Positions 17,450 through 25,252 of a stretch of 64,000 nt of DNA are shown here, one piece after another. The stretch is taken from positions 62,001-126,000 of the forward strand of contig NZ_BCNM01000023.1 of NCBI RefSeq assembly GCF_001514495.1. The letters are read 5' to 3'. This DNA is from Paenibacillus pabuli NBRC 13638 (GTDB lineage Bacteria > Bacillota > Bacilli > Paenibacillales > Paenibacillaceae). The notes under the pieces were generated by a model. That model did not search any database, was not told the DNA's origin, and worked only from the letters and a program-made list of their open reading frames with translations. The position numbers and the translations under genes were made by a program. Every line of letters begins with the position of its first letter. The first letter of the stretch is position 1.

Positions 17450-18730
17450 GTGCAATCAGATCGTAACAAAATACTTGCATTCTTATTAAACCTGATTCCG
17501 GGTCTGGGTTTTCTCTATTGGGGTCGGCCCGCCAGAGCTGTAATCTATCCTTTGCTCTTTTTTGGGACAGCTGTTGGTTCTTTTATGCTGGCAATTCTGG
17601 TGAGTGAGAGGGAATTAATGATTCTTGGAGCCTTGGGGGCCGTATTCTTCTGGTGTGTCAGCATGCTGGATATGGTTATTGTCCTGCTCCGTGCCCCATC
17701 TCCAAGGGATGCACGTTACCATGGATATGGAGCACATTACAGTGGACCACATCAGGGAGCATACGTTGGTCAGGAAGGACATCTGGGACAGATGGAGATG
17801 GACCAGGAGGGGCCATATCAGCATCAAGGCGGTGAGTATGGTGTTCCTGAAGCTGGGTATGGTCAACCTATGTATCGAAAAGGTAGCGAGGGAGAACGAT
17901 TTTTCACCATTTTACTTTCCTTTGTTCCTGGACTGGGTCATCTTCACCTCGGGCTGTTACATCGCGGTTTATCGTTTCTGATGGCGTTCTTTGGTTCATT
18001 TGCGATGATGGTATTTGTAGCTTCGATTACGAATGAATCGGTATTTCTGATGTTTTTGCTCATTCTGCCTGTAATATGGGTGTACTGTATGTTTGATGCG
18101 GTTCAGCACGTCCATCGCAAGCAAGCTGGTGAGATATTGCAGGATCGTACGTTGTTCGAGGAGCTGGAGATGGGCAGGGCTTCTGGACGGCGAAGCAAAG
18201 TGCTGGCAACCTTGTTATCAGCCTTTCCGGGTGCGGGTCATCTGTATCTGGGACTGCAAAAAAGAGGCATGCAGCTGATGTTCCTGTTTCTCGGCAGCAT
18301 TTACGTTCTGGACCTGCTTCATTTATCGGTGTTCCTTTTCATGATTCCGTTGATCTGGTTCTACAGTTTCTTTGACGGACTTCAGTGTTCAAGTCGGTAT
18401 GGACGTGAACCTTTGACCGATCAACCTATTTTCAAGGATTGGGCGCGTCACCAGCGCCTGATTGGATTTGGTATTGCTGCTCTGGGACTTTACTATCTGT
18501 TTATCCGCTTGGTCATTCCACAGCTGAATGAGATGTTCCCGGATGCATTTATGACGTACGAGATTCGATCATATGTGAACACCGTCATAGTGTCCTTGCT
18601 GCTTATTTTTGGTGGTCTGAAGCTGCTCTTCGGCAAGCAGAGGGGGACCGGGATCAATAGTGCGATTCATCGAAATGATGAGGGAGCAGACAGTCTCTTT
18701 TTGTTCAAGGATCAGGATGATCGACTGTAG
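17450..18730 (+). CDS. Membrane protein with three TM2-like repeats
   Basis: A 426-residue integral membrane protein. The same module occurs three times: around residues 8-60 (LNLIPGLGFLYWGRPARA), 150-205 (LSFVPGLGHLHLGLLHRG) and 249-305 (LSAFPGAGHLYLGLQKRG), each with a PG-G-hL-G turn between hydrophobic helices, like the TM2 domain. A Gly/His/Tyr/Gln-rich linker (about 85-140) separates modules one and two; two more helices end the protein. GTG 17450 is preferred over ATG 17441 because AAAGAAAGG abuts the latter. It follows the sigma/anti-sigma pair by about 40 bases and is probably co-transcribed. Function unknown. Confidence 0.72.
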   Translation: MQSDRNKILAFLLNLIPGLGFLYWGRPARAVIYPLLFFGTAVGSFMLAILVSERELMILGALGAVFFWCVSMLDMVIVLLRAPSPRDARYHGYGAHYSGPHQGAYVGQEGHLGQMEMDQEGPYQHQGGEYGVPEAGYGQPMYRKGSEGERFFTILLSFVPGLGHLHLGLLHRGLSFLMAFFGSFAMMVFVASITNESVFLMFLLILPVIWVYCMFDAVQHVHRKQAGEILQDRTLFEELEMGRASGRRSKVLATLLSAFPGAGHLYLGLQKRGMQLMFLFLGSIYVLDLLHLSVFLFMIPLIWFYSFFDGLQCSSRYGREPLTDQPIFKDWARHQRLIGFGIAALGLYYLFIRLVIPQLNEMFPDAFMTYEIRSYVNTVIVSLLLIFGGLKLLFGKQRGTGINSAIHRNDEGADSLFLFKDQDDRL

Positions 18731-18883
18731 AGAGCTTGCTTCGTTGAACTAATGAATAGTTACACTGACACTACGGTGACAGAACAACCCTCCAATCGTT
18801 GTTTATCCCCAGGATTTTATCGACGCCCTTTTCCAAAGAGGAAATCCGGCGATAAAGGTCCCGAGGGACAAGGAAATATTTCC
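18731..18883 (+). other. Untranslated tail with a strong hairpin
   Basis: No credible gene between the triple-repeat gene and the next terminator. Around 18817-18861 TTTATCG and GCC pair with GGCGATAAA, and TTTTCC pairs with GGAAA around an AAAG-type loop. Its role is unknown; a 75-codon open frame across it has no coding character. Confidence 0.4.
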
Positions 18884-18912
18884 AAAAAAGTCGCTAAATT
18901 AGCGACTTTTTT
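18884..18912 (+). terminator. Bidirectional terminator
   Basis: AAAAAAGTCGCTAA and TTAGCGACTTTTTT form a perfect inverted repeat. It can stop the sigma-factor operon and the convergent hxlR gene. Between it and hxlR (18913-19070) nothing is recognised. Confidence 0.85.
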
Positions 18913-19070
18913 GTTTTATCGGTACAAGTTCTTAACACAAGTCAATCGGTCGAAAAGGATTATTCCACGTTGTGCCTAAAAATAGACTGGACAAAGCTTA
19001 GTGTAAATTTAAACGTTGTAGCCCAAATTTCGGTATTCATCTTGTTTGGGAAACTGTTCTCAAATGGATA

Positions 19071-19424
19071 TTAAGTGTTGTCGCCGTATTCTTTACCGAA
19101 GTCCTCCATCTTTTCAAGGATCGGTAGCAACTTCATTCCCTTTTCTGTTAACAAATACTCCACTCGTGGTGGAACTTCAGGATAAACATCACGTTGAATA
19201 ACGCCATCATTCTCTAATTCCTTAAGTTGCTTCGTAAGAGAGCCTTGAGACAGATCTCCAAGGAATTTTTTGATATCCGAATAACGACGTGTTTCCTCTT
19301 TTAGATACCATAATATAAAATACTTCCAACGTCCGGAAAGAACATTTTGGGTAAAAGCTATCGCGTACATATCACTTTTTTCATTCATGAACTCTTTATC
19401 AAATCCTTTATTACAAACCCTCAT
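19071..19424 (-). CDS. HxlR (DUF24) family transcriptional regulator
   Basis: A 117-residue winged-helix protein with the family signature VLSGRWKYFILWYLKEETRR, FLGDLSQGSLTKQLKELENDG and PPRVEYLLTEKG. The start chosen gives AGGAGTG at the right distance; an upstream in-frame GTG overlaps that site. Its only cysteine is Cys4; HxlR regulators of the YodB/CatR/HypR type sense quinones or electrophiles through an N-terminal cysteine, so redox sensing is possible but not shown. It is divergent from the oxidoreductase cluster. Confidence 0.88.
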   Translation of the reverse strand: MRVCNKGFDKEFMNEKSDMYAIAFTQNVLSGRWKYFILWYLKEETRRYSDIKKFLGDLSQGSLTKQLKELENDGVIQRDVYPEVPPRVEYLLTEKGMKLLPILEKMEDFGKEYGDNT

Positions 19425-19428
19425 TGAT

Positions 19429-19474
19429 ATCACTCCTACTCTATAGGTACAAATAGATGTACTATGTTCATTTA
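19429..19474. promoter_or_regulatory. Candidate HxlR operator, copy 1
   Basis: Copy 1 of a 46-base near-repeat, the other being at 20945-20990 (37 of 46 identical). The core is GTACAAATAGATGTAC with GTAC half sites. It covers the hxlR ribosome-binding region and probable promoter. Confidence 0.6.
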
Positions 19475-19543
19475 GATTGCCCTCTTTGAAAATGAAATGA
19501 ATACACTTATAGTTGAGTCAACAACCAAAACAATAACGTTTAG

Positions 19544-19560
19544 TTTACCTCAAAGGTAAA
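19544..19560. promoter_or_regulatory. Inverted repeat, candidate operator
   Basis: TTTACCT-CAA-AGGTAAA, perfect seven-base arms, in the region between hxlR and the Gfo/Idh gene. The protein that binds it is unknown. Confidence 0.4.
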
Positions 19561-19589
19561 TGAACATTAAACTAATTTTGGTTTTATAG

Positions 19590-19642
19590 TTAGCAGGCTA
19601 AGTAACCATTATATTTTTTAATCTTATAGTTAGCAAGCTAAC
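19590..19642. promoter_or_regulatory. Two MarR-type palindromes upstream of the Gfo/Idh gene
   Basis: TTAGCAGGCTAA (19590-19601) and GTTAGCAAGCTAAC (19629-19642), each preceded by TTATA, with centres 40 bases apart, about four helical turns. They match TTAG-N4-CTAA, also present in front of the marR gene at 23241-23256. The regulator at 23286 is the likely binder. Confidence 0.6.
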
Positions 19643-19673
19643 CATGTGGGCATTATTATGATCCGAGGATTTA

Positions 19674-19763
19674 ATGGAGATTAATGGTTTTCCAGAGCAA
19701 TTAGATCATCTTCTTTTCTTTTTTGCCCGTGACTTTAGGACGTTCAGAACAATATTCAAATAA
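19674..19763 (+). other. 29-codon open frame before the Gfo/Idh gene
   Basis: An ATG behind CGAGGA opens a 29-codon frame ending just before the next gene's ribosome-binding site; it includes EQLDHLLFFFARDF. It could be a leader peptide or the stub of a lost regulator. Coding is unproven. Confidence 0.25.
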
Positions 19764-19777
19764 GGGAGATGTGTTCA

Positions 19778-20881
19778 TTGAGTAAAAAAATTCGTACAGG
19801 AATCATAGGTGCTTCAATTAATAATGGTTGGGCGAGCGGTACACATATCCCAGCCATTGAACATTTGGATGAATTTGAGCTTACCGCAGTGGGGACGAGT
19901 AATATGGCGAGTGCGAAGAAAAGTGCAGAAGCTTTCCACGCAAATCACGGCTTTGATAACATAGAGGATCTGGCTCAACATCCTGATGTAGACATGGTCG
20001 TCGTCAGTATTAACGTCAAGGAACATTATAATGCCGTTAAAGCCATTGCTCCTGCTGGAAAACCGATCTATTGCGAATGGCCACTTGGATCCAATACAGG
20101 TGAAGCGCTCGAAATGCAGAAATGGGTAGCTGACCGCCAATTGCCAAATGCGATTGGATTACAGGCCAGACAAGCCCCGGCCATTCAGTATGTGAAAGAT
20201 TTATTGGCAGAAGGTTATGTTGGAAACGTATTATCTGCCAATCTAAGGATCTCTATTGATGGTATGGGTGGCGTCGCTGACCAATCCACTGCGTATCTAT
20301 TTGACCGGAAGATTGGAGGGAACTTGCTGACCATTGTAGGTGGACATAATTTGGATGCATTTACCTACATGCTTGGGGACTTTACCGAACTTTCTGCCCT
20401 CACAGCACAGCAGTTTCCCGAAGTCGAATTGGTCGATATTCAGAAAGTCATCAGGAAGACGACAGATGATCAAATACTGATTACTGGAAAATTAACGAGT
20501 GGTGCGGCAGCTAGTGTTCATATTCAAGGTGGTGTCAAACATCAGACAGGATTAACACTTGAAATTTTCGGAGTTAAGGGCACAATCGTGTTGAGTGCGC
20601 CTGCATCCATTCAATTCGGATCACACCAATTACGCGGTGCAGGACCTACTGACAACGAGCTTCGTGATCTAACCATTCCCGATGCCTATTACTGGGCTCC
20701 AAATTCTCTAAAAAGTGATTCAGGATTTGTTCTGAATATGGCTCAGGCTTATCGTAAATTCGCCCAAGATATTCAAGAAGGCACAGCCTTAGCACCTACT
20801 TTCGCGGATGCGGTTAAGCTTCATCAGCTACTGGATGCCGTCGAAAAATCAGCACAGACTGGTGAACGTCAATATTTTTGA
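19778..20881 (+). CDS. Gfo/Idh/MocA-family oxidoreductase
   Basis: A 367-residue NAD(P)-dependent dehydrogenase-like protein. The Rossmann N-terminus has RTGIIGASINNGWASGTH, the family EWPLGSN (in place of EKP) follows at about residue 107, and the C-terminal half is the alpha/beta substrate domain with VGGHNLDAFTYMLG. The INNGWA version resembles the Gal80-like branch. TTG 19778 is preferred to ATG 19769 because GGGAG is correctly spaced. The substrate is unknown. It is first in a cluster with an LLM monooxygenase and a nitroreductase and lies behind MarR-type palindromes. Confidence 0.85.
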   Translation: MSKKIRTGIIGASINNGWASGTHIPAIEHLDEFELTAVGTSNMASAKKSAEAFHANHGFDNIEDLAQHPDVDMVVVSINVKEHYNAVKAIAPAGKPIYCEWPLGSNTGEALEMQKWVADRQLPNAIGLQARQAPAIQYVKDLLAEGYVGNVLSANLRISIDGMGGVADQSTAYLFDRKIGGNLLTIVGGHNLDAFTYMLGDFTELSALTAQQFPEVELVDIQKVIRKTTDDQILITGKLTSGAAASVHIQGGVKHQTGLTLEIFGVKGTIVLSAPASIQFGSHQLRGAGPTDNELRDLTIPDAYYWAPNSLKSDSGFVLNMAQAYRKFAQDIQEGTALAPTFADAVKLHQLLDAVEKSAQTGERQYF

Positions 20882-20944
20882 TGCTTAAAAACACGAACCC
20901 GTAACGATCAGGTGCATTGCAGCTGCGGATTCTGACTGGTTGCG

Positions 20945-20990
20945 ATCACTCCTAATCTAAAGTTACAAAAAGTTGTACGATGTACATCCA
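20945..20990. promoter_or_regulatory. Candidate HxlR operator, copy 2
   Basis: Copy 2 of the 46-base near-repeat, 57 bases before the LLM monooxygenase gene. The core is TTACAAAAAGTTGTACG followed by ATGTACAT. It suggests HxlR control of the monooxygenase gene, separately from the Gfo/Idh gene. Confidence 0.6.
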
Positions 20991-21046
20991 TTTACAAAAA
21001 GGTTATTCCACTCTTCGCCGATCTGGAATAAAGGAGAAGAAATGAT

Positions 21047-22393
21047 ATGAAAAAAAGAAATGAGATGCAACTGGCTTTACAGATGGTTTCGGGCTATGGG
21101 GGTGAGTTCAGCGCATGGAGAATGCCTGGCACGGATCCTGCAGCCTACACCAATATGGATAGTTATGTAGAGCGGGCTAAATTAGCTGAACAAGGAAAGT
21201 TTCAAATGATTTTCATCGCGGATACTCCAGCGTTGTCCAACAACTTAGGTCCTCAGACGCCTATGTCCCCTATGGACCCTATGTTGGCACTGATGGCTGT
21301 AGCAAGAGAAACGAACCACATTGGGCTTGTTGCTACTCTCTCTACGACATTTAATTATCCCTACAACATTGCACGTCAGTTCAAAGCACTGGATGTAATC
21401 AGTCATGGACGTGCGGGATGGAATGCGGTTACCACATCCGACCCCTTAGCAGCGGCTAATTTCGGTGCCCGGGTTGCTAATCGCCAAGAACGCTACGAGA
21501 AGGCACATGAGAGTATACAAATTGTTCAGGCCTTGTGGGGGAGTTGGAAAACAGATGCATGGACGTTAGATGTAGAAGGAGGGAAGTTTGCCGACATGGA
21601 CAAAATCCAGCCTATCAACCTTCAAGGTCAATATTTTGCATCTCGTGGTCCACTGCCCATTCCCCCTTCCGAGCAAGGCCAGCCTGTTATTTTCCAGGCA
21701 GGAGGAGGGAGTGAGGGATTGGAATTGGCGGGAAAATACGCTTCCGGCGTCTACGCTAATCCTTATGATATTGCGTCTGCTGTTGAACAAAGACAAGCCA
21801 TTCGTCAAAGTGCTGTCCGTTTCGGGCGAAATCCCAATGATATTAAGATATTTGCAGGTTTCATGTTTTCTCTAGCATCAACGGAAGAGGAAGCTCTGGA
21901 TCGTCGGAAACAGCTTATGAGCTTTAATCCCCAGGAAATCCCAAGTCGGGTAAGTTACCTTGGTTCCATGATTGGATTGCCCTTATCGGTGAACTCGGTA
22001 GATATTGATCAACCTTTAGCGGCCGACTTGTTGAAAAATGCATATGCCAACCCCATGGATCCACGTTCTCCAATAGCCTTGAAGTTGTTGTTACAAGGGC
22101 TATCCGTTCGGGATGTTCTCGCCCACGGAGTCATCAACTATCATCCCGTCGTTGCAGGCACACCCACTCAGGTTGCGGACTTTTTGGAAAAATGGTTTTT
22201 AGCTGAAGCGTGTGACGGATTCTCGGTCGTGCCCGATGTATCTTTTGATGGTGTTGCGGATTTTGTGAATCAGGTTGTACCCATCTTGCAGGAGCGCGCA
22301 TTGTTCCATAAAGAATATGAAGGAAAAACATTACGAGAGAACATGGGCGTTCCATACGAGTATGGAATGCGGGAATATGAAATAAACGAATAG
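21047..22393 (+). CDS. LLM-class flavin-dependent monooxygenase (NtaA/SnaA/DszA type)
   Basis: A 448-residue TIM-barrel monooxygenase that would use reduced FMN made by a partner reductase. Family segments include AKLAEQGKFQMIFIADTP (about 48-65), STTFNYPYNIARQFKALDVISHGRAGWNAVTT split across residues 105-136, and the C-terminal GTPTQVADFLEKW and CDGFSV. Members act on chelators, sulfonates, thiophene sulfones or similar; the substrate cannot be told. The nitroreductase gene starts 14 bases downstream and may supply the reduced flavin. GGAGAAG lies at good distance before the ATG. Confidence 0.9.
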   Translation: MKKRNEMQLALQMVSGYGGEFSAWRMPGTDPAAYTNMDSYVERAKLAEQGKFQMIFIADTPALSNNLGPQTPMSPMDPMLALMAVARETNHIGLVATLSTTFNYPYNIARQFKALDVISHGRAGWNAVTTSDPLAAANFGARVANRQERYEKAHESIQIVQALWGSWKTDAWTLDVEGGKFADMDKIQPINLQGQYFASRGPLPIPPSEQGQPVIFQAGGGSEGLELAGKYASGVYANPYDIASAVEQRQAIRQSAVRFGRNPNDIKIFAGFMFSLASTEEEALDRRKQLMSFNPQEIPSRVSYLGSMIGLPLSVNSVDIDQPLAADLLKNAYANPMDPRSPIALKLLLQGLSVRDVLAHGVINYHPVVAGTPTQVADFLEKWFLAEACDGFSVVPDVSFDGVADFVNQVVPILQERALFHKEYEGKTLRENMGVPYEYGMREYEINE

Positions 22394-22407
22394 AGGAGAG
22401 GATTTTA

Positions 22408-23148
22408 ATGAATCAGACGCTTGAGTTACTTCATAACCATACATCGTTTCGTTCTTATACATCTCAACCCCTGACTGAGGAACAAATCGATGCGATCTTT
22501 CAGGCAGCGAATCAAACTTCATCGTTCAGTCTCCTGCAGGCCGGGTCCATTATGCGAATTACCGATCCGGTTCTCCGAAAAAAAGTCAGACAACTTGCTG
22601 TCAATCAACCTTATATTGAAGAAGCTGCAGAGTTTTGGATCTTCTGTGCAGATTTTAACCGAAATCATCAAATTGCCCCGGATGTGGATATCGAATATAT
22701 TGAATTTCTGTTGATCGGTTCATTCGATGCCGGGCTGATGGCACAAAATGCGTTAACCGCTGCCGAATCCATGGGACTAGGTGGTGTATTTATTGGTGGG
22801 GTCAGAGCTAATATCAGCGAACTGTCTGAGTTATTGAATTTGCCGAAATATGTGATTCCTTTGGTGGGATTATGTATAGGTAATCCAGCTGAAGATAAGC
22901 CTGACCTGAAACCTCGGCTGCCTCAATCCATGGTGTTACTTGAAAATCAGTATCAATCACTGGATCAAGAGAAATTAGCTATCTATAATGAAACCATGTT
23001 GAAGTATTATGAAAATCGTCCGACGAGAGCCCCCTTCACAGTGAAAAAAGTTAAAGGATGGAGTGACCACATTCAGGATCATCTCCAGAGAAGTATTCAG
23101 CCTCAAATGATGGACTATTTGAACAAGCAAGGATTTGCCAAAAAATAA
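22408..23148 (+). CDS. NfsA/FRP-type nitroreductase (flavin reductase)
   Basis: A 246-residue FMN-dependent NAD(P)H oxidoreductase: the N-terminal HTSFRSYTSQPLTEEQ, GSIMRITDP, GLMAQNALTAAESMGLG, the GGVRANISELSELL segment and VGLCIGNPAED are in family order. Such enzymes reduce nitro compounds, quinones or free FMN. It sits directly behind the LLM monooxygenase, so a flavin-reductase role in a two-component system is likely (inference). Confidence 0.9.
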   Translation: MNQTLELLHNHTSFRSYTSQPLTEEQIDAIFQAANQTSSFSLLQAGSIMRITDPVLRKKVRQLAVNQPYIEEAAEFWIFCADFNRNHQIAPDVDIEYIEFLLIGSFDAGLMAQNALTAAESMGLGGVFIGGVRANISELSELLNLPKYVIPLVGLCIGNPAEDKPDLKPRLPQSMVLLENQYQSLDQEKLAIYNETMLKYYENRPTRAPFTVKKVKGWSDHIQDHLQRSIQPQMMDYLNKQGFAKK

Positions 23149-23240
23149 GTTTCAGATAAAGCCAAACATTTTTTACCAAGAGCTGCCCCCAGTAGGCGGA
23201 AGCTCTAAGGTGAATTGACACCTATATATCACCGTGATAC

Positions 23241-23256
23241 ATTTAGTCTGCTAAAT
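23241..23256. promoter_or_regulatory. MarR-type palindrome before the marR gene
   Basis: ATTTAG-TCTG-CTAAAT, perfect six-base arms, sharing TTAG-N4-CTAA with the two palindromes at 19590-19642. It suggests autoregulation. Confidence 0.6.
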
Positions 23257-23285
23257 ATAATTCGGATGACAGGGGGGGATAACTC

Positions 23286-23711
23286 GTGACAGATGCGGTA
23301 AATTGTGATATTCGACAGTCGTTAGATCGGATTTCCTCCCAAATGCGTCGAAATTATAGTGAATCTCTGAGAGAACTTAATCTCTATGTAGGGCAAGATA
23401 ATTTGCTGTATCGTCTGTGGCTGGGTGATGGGGTAACACAGATGCAACTATGTGAACACTTGAAATGCGAACCGCCAACGGTAACGAACATGGTTAAATC
23501 ACTGGAGCAGAACGGATTTATATATCGTCAACGTGATGTACAAGATGCAAGAATCATGCGTATTTTTCTAACGGACAAAGGAAAAGCATTAGAAAAACCG
23601 GTTGAGATTAAATGGAGGGAGCAGCAGGAGAAGTTACTTCAATCCATTTCTACGGAAGATCGATTGATCTTAAGACAACTAATGCAACAAATGGAGAGGA
23701 ATATAGTATAA
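23286..23711 (+). CDS. MarR-family transcriptional regulator
   Basis: A 141-residue winged-helix regulator starting at GTG behind AGGGGGGG. The winged helix covers about 35-100, with LGDGVTQMQLCEHLKCEPPT, VTNMVKSLEQNGFIYR and the wing DARIMRIFLTDKGK. It lies at the end of the oxidoreductase cluster, separated by 137 bases, with a palindrome in front that matches two more before the Gfo/Idh gene, so it likely controls itself and that cluster. Confidence 0.9.
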   Translation: MTDAVNCDIRQSLDRISSQMRRNYSESLRELNLYVGQDNLLYRLWLGDGVTQMQLCEHLKCEPPTVTNMVKSLEQNGFIYRQRDVQDARIMRIFLTDKGKALEKPVEIKWREQQEKLLQSISTEDRLILRQLMQQMERNIV

Positions 23712-23845
23712 CCTTGGAAATGATCCGATGAAAACCTATAACAACGATGATTGCAGTTTACATGGTTGAACCTGATTAGTTCAACTCCTGTAGCACATAC
23801 ATGTTCGCAAAGAAATAACGGTGAACAAAAAAACTTCCCAAAAAT

Positions 23846-23886
23846 AAAAACACGCCTAGAGCTACGAGCAGCCTTGGCGTGTTTTT
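23846..23886. terminator. Bidirectional terminator between marR and mtnB
   Basis: AAAAACACGCC pairs with GGCGTGTTTTT. It ends the convergent marR and mtnB transcripts. Confidence 0.85.
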
Positions 23887-23918
23887 GGTTGTCAGCTTTG
23901 ATTTCGAATGAATGATGG

Positions 23919-24572
23919 CTACTTCGTAGCACCTTTTAACAGAAGTTGACGGTACATTACCTCGAATAGGAACTCGAACGCTTCCAGATGACGTTTCGCT
24001 TCAAAAGCATCCTTGCCCCAGGCATAAATACCGTGATTACGCAGCAAAATTCCTGGTACTTTGGCGTCAAGTACACCTGGCACCAATTCGGCGATGGATG
24101 GAATATCCGCAAAGTTAGGAAGAACCGGTACACGAATCTCCGCATTTTCTTCCCAGATGTTGAAGGCTTTGATCAATTCGATGCCTTGAATCGGTACGTG
24201 TCCATCCGTTCCAAAAAACTCACTGATCAGGTTGTTAAATACCGTATGCACATGGAATACAGCACCACAGCCGGTTAAACGGTAGATTTCGCAATGAATC
24301 AGTGTTTCAGCGCTCGGTTTCAGGGTTGTGGTCTCTATAGCCTTGCCGTGCTTGTCCACAAACAGAAAATCTTCCGGTGTTCGGAGAGACTTATCTTTGC
24401 CTGATGCGGTAACTGCAAAATAAAATTGCTCGGGATCGAAGTCGCCCACACGCATCGACAGGTTGCCGCTTGTACCGGGGAACCAGTTACGGCTCGCAAA
24501 CAGCGCTTTAATATCAGCCAGCTCTTCGAGGACCTGGCGTTTATGTTCCAATGTAATCTTTTCAAAACCCAT
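23919..24572 (-). CDS. mtnB: Methylthioribulose-1-phosphate dehydratase
   Basis: MtnB dehydrates methylthioribulose-1-phosphate in methionine salvage. The 217-residue class II aldolase-fold protein shows NWFPGTSGNLSMRV (about 29-42), the zinc motif HVHTVFNN and the third ligand in LRNHGIYAWG. The ATG chosen has AAGGAG upstream; the longer open frame runs into mtnX. Two bases separate it from mtnX. The usual next gene, mtnD (acireductone dioxygenase), is absent: a terminator follows. Confidence 0.93.
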   Translation of the reverse strand: MGFEKITLEHKRQVLEELADIKALFASRNWFPGTSGNLSMRVGDFDPEQFYFAVTASGKDKSLRTPEDFLFVDKHGKAIETTTLKPSAETLIHCEIYRLTGCGAVFHVHTVFNNLISEFFGTDGHVPIQGIELIKAFNIWEENAEIRVPVLPNFADIPSIAELVPGVLDAKVPGILLRNHGIYAWGKDAFEAKRHLEAFEFLFEVMYRQLLLKGATK

Positions 24573-24574
24573 CT

Positions 24575-25252
24575 TTACAGCACTCCTTGTGTTTGCTTCT
24601 GTTTCATATCTTCCATGATATCGTAGAAGGTTGCAAATGGCACATGGTCTACACCAAGCTCTATGCATTTATCTGTCAGGATGGAACGGGAATAGACCAG
24701 ATCGGCTATTTTGGCTCCTTCAAAATCCGTCAGACTGTCTCCAATGAGGATGCGATTATATTGTTCTTCCGGGAATGTACGAATAACCGTCGTTTTACAC
24801 ATACCGCAGCCGTTCTCACAAGGAGGCTGACAAGGATTAGGCCATTCAATACGTATGAATTCATCGGTGAAATCCGCCCCGTTGCAATACACGTGATCCT
24901 GTGGAATATCGAATGGAGCGAGCAAAGGCTCGATAAAAAAGTCCATTCCGCCGCTGGTAACATTGAATTCGATACCCTCGTCCCGAACGTATGCAAGAAA
25001 TTCGCTGAACCCCTCACGGATGCCAGCCTGTCCAAGTACAAATTCCACAATCTCATCTTTTTGTGAAGAAGGCAGCAGAGCGAACATGGCTCCAACACCT
25101 TCACGGAGCGAAATTCGCTGTTCAATCGTGTCTTTCATAATTACTTCAATGCCTTCAGGTTTAAAATGTTTCATAATCGCTACGATATTGTCCGAGAGGG
25201 TGATCGTACCATCAAAGTCACAGAAAATGACTGTCTTTTTGTCACTTCTCAT
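24575..25252 (-). CDS. mtnX: 2-hydroxy-3-keto-5-methylthiopentenyl-1-phosphate phosphatase
   Basis: A 225-residue HAD phosphatase that removes phosphate from the enol product of MtnW to yield the acireductone. HAD motif I FCDFDGTIT is at about residues 10-18, motif II SGG in FNVTSGGMDFF, and motif IV IGDSLTDFEGA. A CxxxCGMCK cluster (CQPPCENGCGMCK) is typical of MtnX. The start overlaps the mtnW stop by 4 bases (ATGA), which chooses it over the slightly longer frame. Confidence 0.93.
   Translation of the reverse strand: MRSDKKTVIFCDFDGTITLSDNIVAIMKHFKPEGIEVIMKDTIEQRISLREGVGAMFALLPSSQKDEIVEFVLGQAGIREGFSEFLAYVRDEGIEFNVTSGGMDFFIEPLLAPFDIPQDHVYCNGADFTDEFIRIEWPNPCQPPCENGCGMCKTTVIRTFPEEQYNRILIGDSLTDFEGAKIADLVYSRSILTDKCIELGVDHVPFATFYDIMEDMKQKQTQGVL

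Noticed and set aside
18752..18979. 75-codon frame after the triple-repeat gene
   Set aside because: It crosses a hairpin and the terminator and has no proper ribosome-binding site.
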